Assembly: GCA_947624385.1 (NCBI GenBank)
Contig: CANQJZ010000025.1
Coordinates: 1-36,247 of the forward strand
Direction: 5' to 3'
Source of the DNA: an uncultured Oscillospiraceae bacterium
GTDB lineage: Bacteria > Bacillota > Clostridia > Oscillospirales > Oscillospiraceae
Length of the DNA stretch: 36,247 bases
The notes beneath the pieces were generated by a model. The model was given only the letters and a program-made list of their open reading frames with translations. It ran no database searches and was not told the origin of the DNA. Of this stretch, positions 31,090-36,247 are shown in pieces (positions within the stretch are counted from its first letter, which is position 1; each line of letters opens with the position of its first letter). The position numbers and the translations under genes are program-made.

Positions 31090-31569
31090 ATGACCATCGA
31101 AAAAGTAAGGGCGTATCTGGCGGAAAACGGCCTGCTGGACCGGCTGCATGAGTTTCCACAGTCCACCGCCACGGTGGACCTGGCGGCCCAGGCTCTGGGT
31201 GTGGACCCGGACCAGATCGCCAAGACGCTGGGGTTTTATCACGGCGACGGGGCCGTGCTTGTGGTCGCCGCCGGGACCCGGCGGGTGGACAACCGGAAAT
31301 TCAAGGACCAGTTCGGCTGCAAGGCCCGCATGCTTTCCCCGGAGGACACGGAGGCCTTCACCGGCAACGCGGCCGGGGGCGTGTGTCCCTTCCTGGTGCC
31401 GGACCGGGCCCAGGTGTGGCTGGACGTGAGCCTCAGGGACCACGATACCGTTTACCCCGCCGCCGGCAGTGCCCACAGCGGCGTGGCCCTTTCCTGCGCC
31501 GAGCTGGAGAAGCTTGCCAAACCAGCCGGCTGGTGCGACGTGTGCAAGCCTTTGGAGGTGCAAATATGA
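31090..31569 (+). CDS. YbaK/EbsC family aminoacyl-tRNA deacylase
   Basis: 159 aa, single-domain Cys-tRNA(Pro)-type editing protein that hydrolyses mischarged aminoacyl-tRNA in trans. The alternating pattern around QIAKTLGFYH, VVAAGTRRVDNRKFKDQFG and GGVCPFLVPD matches YbaK, including the conserved lysine and the GG-PF loop. ATG 31090 follows CAAGGAGG. It ends in an ATGA overlap with the chromate-transporter genes, an unrelated function, so co-expression may be incidental. Confidence 0.88.
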   Translation: MTIEKVRAYLAENGLLDRLHEFPQSTATVDLAAQALGVDPDQIAKTLGFYHGDGAVLVVAAGTRRVDNRKFKDQFGCKARMLSPEDTEAFTGNAAGGVCPFLVPDRAQVWLDVSLRDHDTVYPAAGSAHSGVALSCAELEKLAKPAGWCDVCKPLEVQI

Positions 31570-32111
31570 AGATATACTGGGAGCTTTTTTGCACCTTTTT
31601 CCGCATCGGCGCCATCACCTTCGGCGGCGGGTACGCCATGCTGCCCATCTTACAGCGCGAGGTGGTGGACGGCAAGGGCTGGTGTACGGACGGGGAGCTT
31701 ACGGACTATTTCGCCATCGGCCAGTGTACCCCCGGCATCATCGCCGTGAACACGGCCACGTTCATCGGCTTCAAGCAAAAGGGCGTACCCGGCGGCATCG
31801 TCGCCACCTACGGCCTGGTGGCCCCCAGCTTTCTCATCATTGGCCTGATCGCGGCGCTGCTGCAAAATTTCGCGGACTACGCCGTGGTACAAAACGCCTT
31901 CGCCGGCATCCGTGTGGCGGTGACCGTGCTCATTTTGAACGCGGTGATAAAGCTTTTGAAGAGCTCCGTGGTGGATAAGCTCACGGCCTGCGTGTTCGCG
32001 GCGGTGGCCGTGGCGGCCTGGTTTTTGGACCTGTCCCCGGTGCTGTTCGTGCTGCTGGCCGGGGCGCTGGGCATCGCGGTCAAGGTCGGCGGGGAGGCGC
32101 TGAAAAAATGA
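31566..32111 (+). CDS. Chromate transporter family protein, first half (short CHR)
   Basis: 181 aa single CHR domain with about six membrane spans. Starts with the typical ELFCTFFRIGAITFGGGYAM; the CTPGIIAVNTATFIGFK motif is conserved in short CHR proteins. It forms a pair with the next gene, coupled through ATGA. Such pairs act together; despite the family name, many clostridial pairs have no proven chromate role. Confidence 0.9.
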   Translation: MKIYWELFCTFFRIGAITFGGGYAMLPILQREVVDGKGWCTDGELTDYFAIGQCTPGIIAVNTATFIGFKQKGVPGGIVATYGLVAPSFLIIGLIAALLQNFADYAVVQNAFAGIRVAVTVLILNAVIKLLKSSVVDKLTACVFAAVAVAAWFLDLSPVLFVLLAGALGIAVKVGGEALKK

Positions 32112-32683
32112 TCTGCTTACAGCTTTTCTGGGAGTTTTTCAAGACCGGTCTGTTCGCCGTGGGCGGCGGACTGGCCACGCTGCCCTTTCTCTACGACATG
32201 GGTGCGCGCACCGGCTGGTTCACCGCCCACCAGGTGGCGGACATGCTGGCCGTCAGCGAGTCCACGCCCGGTCCCATCGGCATCAATATGGCCGTGTACA
32301 CCGGCTACACCAGCGCCGGCGTGCTGGGCAGCGTGTGCGCGCTGGTCGGCATCGTCACCCCCAGCATCATCGTCATCCTGCTGATCGCCGCGGCCCTGCG
32401 GGCCTTCCGGGACAACAAGTACGTCAACGGCGCGTTCTACGGCATCCGCCCCGCCTCCACGGGCCTGATCGCCGCGGCGGGCCTGACCGTGGCCGTCGGC
32501 TCGCTGCTGAACACATCCGCCTGGACCGGCTGGGACAAGTTCTGGACCGTGTTCAACTGGAAGGCCATCGCCCTGGCGGCCGTGATCTTCGCCGTGAGCA
32601 AGGCATTTAAAAAGCTCCACCCGGTGTTCCTCATCCTGATCGGCGCCCTCGCCGGCGCGGTGTTCCGCTTCGCGGGGGTATGA
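32108..32683 (+). CDS. Chromate transporter family protein, second half (short CHR)
   Basis: 191 aa partner CHR domain. Begins LQLFWEFFKTGLFAVGGGLA and contains SESTPGPIGINMAVYTGY, the counterpart of the CTPGIIAVN motif in the first protein. Expected antiparallel topology relative to its partner. Followed by a CCCCCTTGT-family repeat that probably terminates the operon. Confidence 0.9.
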   Translation: MICLQLFWEFFKTGLFAVGGGLATLPFLYDMGARTGWFTAHQVADMLAVSESTPGPIGINMAVYTGYTSAGVLGSVCALVGIVTPSIIVILLIAAALRAFRDNKYVNGAFYGIRPASTGLIAAAGLTVAVGSLLNTSAWTGWDKFWTVFNWKAIALAAVIFAVSKAFKKLHPVFLILIGALAGAVFRFAGV

Positions 32684-32694
32684 GAACCATTTTA

Positions 32695-32820
32695 AAGTCT
32701 CCCCTGTGCAAGGGGAGGTGGCGCCGCCTGCGGCGCTCGGAGGGGTTGTTACCAGACTTGAAGCTTGGTAACAATCCCCCCAACCCTTCGGCCCACCCCC
32801 CTTTATACAAGGGGGGCTTT
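32695..32820. repeat. Palindromic intergenic repeat, CCCCCTTGT family
   Basis: CTCCCCTGTGCAAGGGGAG hairpin, GCGCCGCCTGCGGCGC hairpin, GTTACCAGACTTGAAGCTTG dyad (GTTACCA...TGGTAAC), CCCCCCTTTATACAAGGGG end with CTTTTG. The GTCA-type inner hairpin of other copies is replaced by CAACCCTTCGGCC. Confidence 0.85.
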
Positions 32821-32854
32821 TGTGTATGACCTTGCGCAAACACGCCCGACATGC

Positions 32855-32880
32855 TATAACAGACGCTGCGCGCTGTTATA
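32855..32880. promoter_or_regulatory. Inverted repeat upstream of the HAAS-protein promoter
   Basis: TATAACAG (32855-32862) and CTGTTATA (32873-32880), 10 bases apart. Possible operator or hairpin. A second imperfect dyad (CGGTCGCGC / GCGCGAAACCG) at about 32891-32918 overlaps the -35 box. Confidence 0.5.
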
Positions 32881-32905
32881 CAAAAGATACCGGTCGCGCT
32901 CTCGC

Positions 32906-32934
32906 TTGCGCGAAACCGTGCGACATGGTATACT
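32906..32934 (+). promoter_or_regulatory. Promoter of the HAAS-domain gene
   Basis: TTGCGC (32906-32911), 17-base spacer, extended -10 TGG-TATACT (32929-32934). It lies 37 bases before the TTG start codon. Confidence 0.65.
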
Positions 32935-32970
32935 TATGTCTATGTGTATGGCACATAAGGAGTTGATCTC

Positions 32971-33774
32971 TTGAACAAACCCCAATATCTTGCCGAGCTG
33001 CGGCGGCTGCTGGTGTTCATGACCGCCGCCGACCGGGACAGGACCGTGGCGCGCTGCGCCGAGCTTTTCGACCAGGCCGGCCCGGACGGGACGGACGATC
33101 TCGTCGCCGCCATCGGCTCGCCCACCCGTGTGTCCATCCGGCTGAGCCGGACCTACGCGCCGGGCAGCCTGGACCTGAGCCCCCTGGACGTGCAGCCGAC
33201 CCCGCCGGAGGCGGCCGGGGACGACGCCGGGACGCCGGACCTGCCGGACCTGGACGTGCCGCCGCTGGTAATGGACGACCTGGCCGGGTTTGCCCCCACC
33301 GTCGAGGACGAGACCGAAACGGAAGAGCCGGAGCCGATGGAGGACGACGGGCCCCGGTTCGTCTCCATGCCCCTGGACGCGCCGGAGGACCCGGAGGCGG
33401 ACGCCGAGCCCGGGCCGTCCGCCGTGGAGCGGGTCATGCCCCTGTGGGCGGGGATACCGCTGCTCGTGCTGGGCGAGGCCGCGCTGGGCGTGCCGCTGGC
33501 GCTCATATGTCTGGCGCTGCTGCCGGTGCTGCTGCTGCCGGGTCTGGCGCTGCTGCTGGGCGCGTACATCGCCGCCATTGGCGGGCTTTGGTGTACGGGA
33601 TACATCGCCGACGCCATGATGCTGTTCGGGCTGGCCTTTCTCGTTCTGAGCGTGGCGCTGCTGGCGCTGTGGTGCGGTCTGCGGCTGGACGTGGGCATCG
33701 TCTCCCTGTATGTGCGCGGGTGTCGGGCCTTTGGCCGGCTGACTCTGGGAAAGAAGGTGGGCTATGATGCGTAA
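32971..33774 (+). CDS. HAAS (DUF1700-like) domain membrane protein
   Basis: 267 aa from TTG 32971, with ribosome site AAGGAG. Residues 1-60 (NKPQYLAELRRLLVFMTAAD) match the helical HAAS domain, usually paired with PadR-type regulators, though none is here. Residues 70-145 are acidic, Pro/Glu-rich linker. The rest is hydrophobic with several spans, including a Leu-rich stretch (LLPVLLLPGLALLLGAYIAA). Role unknown. It overlaps a small membrane-protein gene by 11 bases. Confidence 0.72.
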   Translation: MNKPQYLAELRRLLVFMTAADRDRTVARCAELFDQAGPDGTDDLVAAIGSPTRVSIRLSRTYAPGSLDLSPLDVQPTPPEAAGDDAGTPDLPDLDVPPLVMDDLAGFAPTVEDETETEEPEPMEDDGPRFVSMPLDAPEDPEADAEPGPSAVERVMPLWAGIPLLVLGEAALGVPLALICLALLPVLLLPGLALLLGAYIAAIGGLWCTGYIADAMMLFGLAFLVLSVALLALWCGLRLDVGIVSLYVRGCRAFGRLTLGKKVGYDA

Positions 33775-33991
33775 GCTGTGGCATATCGTCAGCGGCGTAG
33801 CCATGATCTGCTTTTTGCTTGGCGTGGCGGCCATCGGCGTGGCGTTTTTCACGGGCAGCTCCCCATCGGCCCTTCAGGCCCACGGGCAGCTTGCGCAGTA
33901 CGGCGAGCGCCTGGCCCTCAATTGGGACATCCTGCAAAATGACCTGCACACCCTCTGGCAGACCGTGCAGGGCTGGCTCCCCTGGCTGTGA
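33764..33991 (+). CDS. Small single-span membrane protein
   Basis: 75 aa, starting at ATG 33764 or 33767 within the end of the HAAS gene. One N-terminal span (about 9-29 VSGVAMICFLLGVAAIGVAFF), then an amphipathic tail rich in Leu, Gln and Trp. No family recognised. Coupling suggests it works with the HAAS protein. Confidence 0.6.
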   Translation: MMRKLWHIVSGVAMICFLLGVAAIGVAFFTGSSPSALQAHGQLAQYGERLALNWDILQNDLHTLWQTVQGWLPWL

Positions 33992-34030
33992 CAACAGAAT
34001 AAAACCGCTCGCCGCATCCGCGGCGGGCTT

Positions 34031-34215
34031 TCCTTATCGAAAGCCCCCTTTGTGTAAAGGGGACCCGGGTGCATCTCCCACCCTAAAGCCCCCCTTGTTA
34101 AAGGGGGGTGGGCCGCCGATTGGCGGCTCGGGGGGATTGTTACCATACTCTAAGTCCGGCAACAACCCCACCGCCTCGCTTCGCTCGGCACCTCCCCTTA
34201 CACAGGGGGCTTCCC
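34031..34215. repeat. Tandem CCCCCTTGT-family repeats (half copy plus full copy)
   Basis: A partial copy (TCCTTATCGAAAGCCCCCTT to about 34072) precedes a full element at about 34085-34213. Bases 34130-34187 are identical over 58 positions to 36115-36172. The end CTCCCCTTACACAGGGGGC pairs with the start. It separates the GC-rich gene block from the AT-richer genes to the right. Confidence 0.85.
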
Positions 34216-34247
34216 ATATGCTGTCGCCACAGCCCGCCACCGGGAAA

Positions 34248-34988
34248 CTATTGCATCAAGGCCGTCATATATTTCACATATTCGTCCGCATGGTTCATAC
34301 TCAAATCCCCGTGATGATAGCCCCTGATCGTGATCAGCTCGCTGTTTGGGAGCAGATCATGAACCAGTTTCGCGGATCTTTTCATGACGGGCCGCTCTTT
34401 GCCGCCGACAACGATCAGCGCTTTTGCCTCGCACAGGGACAGGCCCGGTTTTGCGCGATACGCTGCATTGCTCTGCATGAACGAGATGTAATTCTCGCGG
34501 GTGATCGCGCAGGTGTCCCGGTAATAATTTTCAAACAGGTCGCCTCGTATTTTCAAGCTCCGCATTTGCAGCTTTGAAAACCACTTTTTCTGTATCGCCC
34601 CATAGCTGAGCCTCATGACCGGTTTTATCAGCCTGTGGGTCATCGGCACAGGGAGGGCAAGCGCGCTTTCGATCAACGCGAATTTGCAAATATCCTTTCG
34701 CAGCGAGAGCATCTCCAACAATATCTGGCCGCCCAGGGACAGTCCGCCGATCATGAGAACATGCCCCTCAAATCTTTCGTCTATGTGCCGGATGATACGG
34801 GCGGCATTATCCTCGATGGAAGTAAAGTCCGCGTCGCTCCCGGCGTGACCGTCCAAAGCGGGGATCACGATATGGAACCGGCTTCTGAGCCGTTCGATCT
34901 CGTCCGTATAATTCCACCAGGACAGACCGCCGCCGTGCAGCAGCACGATGACCTCTTCGTTTTTTGTTCCAAATTCCGTGACTTTCAT
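34248..34988 (-). CDS. Alpha/beta hydrolase
   Basis: 246 aa from ATG 34988. Nucleophile elbow GGLSLGGQ, oxyanion region LLHGGGLSWWNY, acid candidate after IPALDGH, and histidine in RGYHHGDLS. The closest ribosome-like site (GGGAGG) is about 15 bases upstream, so the start is uncertain; a 25-residue N-terminal extension is open but looks non-coding. Base composition is visibly AT-richer than in genes left of 34000. Substrate unknown. Confidence 0.82.
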   Translation of the reverse strand: MKVTEFGTKNEEVIVLLHGGGLSWWNYTDEIERLRSRFHIVIPALDGHAGSDADFTSIEDNAARIIRHIDERFEGHVLMIGGLSLGGQILLEMLSLRKDICKFALIESALALPVPMTHRLIKPVMRLSYGAIQKKWFSKLQMRSLKIRGDLFENYYRDTCAITRENYISFMQSNAAYRAKPGLSLCEAKALIVVGGKERPVMKRSAKLVHDLLPNSELITIRGYHHGDLSMNHADEYVKYMTALMQ

Positions 34989-35068
34989 ATTACCGCGGCA
35001 GCGCCTCCCGTTTTCTCCCGCTGTGGATCGCGCAGGGCCGGACACCCTGCAGGATGCGCCCACATTTT

Positions 35069-35839
35069 TCAGATAAATAACAATTCATCCGATATGGATG
35101 CTCTTCCCTTTTCGCCGAGATCATTCTCTGTCTTTTCAAAATCATAAATCAGAAGTTCCGGTTTATTTCTAACGCACTCTTTTATGCACTGGCCCGATTT
35201 TCCGACGACCATTGTCGGGGCCGTTTGAAATGGTGAAACAGCATTTACCGAAATGGTGGTAGTAACATTTTCAACCGCCCGGGTCTGTAAGTGCCCTTTG
35301 ATCAGATCGTATCGTTCTTTATCATCTATATCCGCTACATCATGAAACAGGACCAGATCGATATCCGTATTTCGTCTGTATAGTTCTCGAAAAAATTCCG
35401 GAAATCTTACTTCAAAGCAAATTCTTATTCCGAACCTTATCCCTTCCATTTCAAATATCCCATCGCGACTGCCTTTTGCGAAATTATCCTTATCCCATCC
35501 CCACAAGGCGCGCTTGTCATAGAACGCGATCGGACTATCAGGCCGAAACAGCATTGCCCTGTTGTATATTTCATTTTCTTTGAATATAGTTCCAATAATA
35601 AAGGAAATATCATTTTCGTCGGCCATTGATCGAAGTTTTCCGCACATGGTTTGGACAAGGTCAAAATCAACGCTTGACGAATCAGGTATATTCCTCGGAG
35701 GATACCCGGTCAACGCACACTCGGGGAATATGATCAAATGAACATCCTCGTTTTTGGCAAGATATATTGCTTTTACGATATCATTGTAATTTTCGCTGAT
35801 ATTTCCAGATACCGCAAATTGATACGCAGCAATTCTCAT
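35069..35839 (-). CDS. Carbon-nitrogen hydrolase (nitrilase superfamily amidase)
   Basis: 256 aa with a complete Glu-Lys-Cys triad: E40 in IIFPECALTGYPP, K109 in FYDKRAL, C141 in RICFEVRFPEFF. Such enzymes hydrolyse amides, or in other branches supply ammonia to NAD synthetase. The glutaminase-domain similarity is weak and no synthetase domain follows. ATG 35839 with AAGGAGG 11 bases upstream. It is the most AT-rich gene in the window, with frequent ATA, AAA and TTT codons, unlike its neighbours, which suggests recent transfer. Confidence 0.87.
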   Translation of the reverse strand: MRIAAYQFAVSGNISENYNDIVKAIYLAKNEDVHLIIFPECALTGYPPRNIPDSSSVDFDLVQTMCGKLRSMADENDISFIIGTIFKENEIYNRAMLFRPDSPIAFYDKRALWGWDKDNFAKGSRDGIFEMEGIRFGIRICFEVRFPEFFRELYRRNTDIDLVLFHDVADIDDKERYDLIKGHLQTRAVENVTTTISVNAVSPFQTAPTMVVGKSGQCIKECVRNKPELLIYDFEKTENDLGEKGRASISDELLFI

Positions 35840-35881
35840 GGAACGATCGTCCTCCTTGTTCTCCGATCCGCTTAATGATTC

Positions 35882-36056
35882 TTCCTTATAAAATGGCCCC
35901 CTCTGTCGTCGCCGCTCGCTGGGCTAGGTCGTGATTTGCCGCAAGCGGCAAACCCCGAATAGCCCGCGGTGTCTCATCTCCCCAAAAGGCAAGCGTGCCT
36001 TTTGGGGACCCCATGGGGCTGTCAGCGCTTTGCGCTGACTGAGGGAGAGATATTTA
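35882..36056. repeat. Intergenic repeat with nested double-hairpin element (copy 3)
   Basis: The flank TTCCTTATAAAATGGCCCCC and the end GGGGCTGTCAGCGC...GCGCTGACTGAGGGAG match the element at 12171-12237. Inserted between them is double-hairpin copy 3 (35905-36012). Its hairpin 1 has GGGCTA (35921) and TAGCCC (35960-35965). Its hairpin 2 (35979-36008) is TCCCCAAAAGGC / GCCTTTTGGGGA around AAGC. Confidence 0.88.
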
Positions 36057-36062
36057 AATCTC

Positions 36063-36172
36063 TTCCTTATTGAACGCCCCCTTGTGAAAGGGGGGTGCCC
36101 GCCATCGGCGGGCAGGGGGGATTGTTACCATACTCTAAGTCCGGCAACAACCCCACCGCCTCGCTTCGCTCG
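36063..36172. repeat. CCCCCTTGT-family repeat, truncated on the right
   Basis: TTCCTTATTGAACGCCCCCT start, GCCCGCC-ATC-GGCGGGC hairpin, then the 58 bases shared with 34130-34187. It breaks off at CGCTCG, where transposon sequence begins, so its right end is missing. Confidence 0.88.
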
Positions 36173-36247
36173 ACAGGGCAGATTGTCAAGCAAGTGCAAC
36201 ACCAAAGACTTCAGCGGGGGTTTTCCATTTGAGGCATTTTCTGGGGC
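36173..36247. mobile_element. End of an IS30-family insertion sequence (continues beyond window)
   Basis: Carries the 3' end of an IS30-type transposase gene and abuts an interrupted repeat copy. The exact inverted-repeat boundary lies somewhere within 36173-36185 and cannot be fixed with one end only. Confidence 0.75.
36186..36247 (-). CDS. IS30 family transposase, C-terminal fragment (5' part outside window)
   Basis: Read on the minus strand from the window edge, the frame gives PRKCLKWKTPAEVFGVALA and a TGA stop. The PRKCL-WKTPAEVF block is the conserved C-terminal end of IS30-type DDE transposases (usually preceded by NHRP). Only 19 whole codons plus the stop are visible, so activity cannot be judged. 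Confidence 0.82.
   Translation of the reverse strand, partial: PRKCLKWKTPAEVFGVALA

Noticed and set aside
31566-32683. Chromate resistance determinant
   Set aside because: Paired short CHR proteins are widespread in clostridia and nothing nearby suggests metal resistance; the family name alone is not evidence.
34031-36172. CRISPR array
   Set aside because: Repeats are palindromic, of variable length, irregularly spaced and unaccompanied by cas genes.

Overview
The window looks like a chromosomal segment of a GC-rich clostridial Firmicute, most plausibly an uncultured or gut Oscillospiraceae-type bacterium. This rests on several things: strong GC preference at third codon positions, strong AGGAGG-type ribosome sites, ATGA-coupled operons, an EcfA-EcfA'-EcfT-TruA block, a ClpE-like unfoldase with a zinc ribbon, DUF5711/CvpA/HAAS-type proteins, a split chromate-transporter pair, and many short palindromic C/G-rich repeats between genes. 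No rRNA, tRNA or CRISPR array was seen.

Positions 1-7524 (plus) carry a peptide-import and D-peptide degradation operon. It holds the end of a family 5 solute-binding protein, two Opp-type permeases, two ATPases, a cytoplasmic serine hydrolase of the class A beta-lactamase fold, an SH3-NlpC/P60 peptidase resembling YkfC, and a DppA-type D-aminopeptidase. This matches the logic of the Bacillus dpp/ykf muropeptide-recycling genes, with the serine hydrolase where an LD-carboxypeptidase and epimerase might be expected. Facing it (11921-7806, minus) is a five-gene operon: flavin-reductase-like protein, D-lyxose isomerase, an AraC-type regulator with a degenerate receiver, a YesL-type membrane protein and a D-aminoacylase. 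The two operons converge on a hairpin-rich spacer that holds two copies of one bidirectional terminator.

Positions 12171-18752 hold mntP (minus), an RlmI-like methyltransferase with a near-consensus promoter, the ECF transporter core with truA, and a DUF5711 envelope protein. CvpA, the ClpE-like unfoldase, an ABC exporter, a MATE exporter, a small membrane protein, an NrnA-like DHH phosphoesterase and a SAM methyltransferase follow to 27893.

Positions 27894-31045 are the most unusual part. There is a gene-free stretch with a promoter, a candidate structured RNA of about 190 nt and a long perfect terminator. Next comes a TetR-membrane-protein cassette whose last gene ends in a duplicated copy of the 3' end of the neighbouring PfkB-type kinase gene. 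Divergent from the kinase are ybaK, a chromate-transporter gene pair and a HAAS-domain protein pair (31090-33991).

The right end (34248-35839) holds two visibly AT-richer minus-strand genes, an alpha/beta hydrolase and a nitrilase-family amidase. They are flanked by repeats and look acquired. The window ends inside an IS30-family transposase that interrupts one repeat copy.

The dispersed repeats form at least two families. One is a TTCCTTAT-flanked palindromic element with CCCCCTTGT-type ends. The other is a 105-108 nt double-hairpin element present three times, whose second stem shows compensatory base changes and which in one case sits nested inside the first family. Beyond the D-peptide locus, this element and the 28 kb candidate RNA are the best leads for something undescribed.
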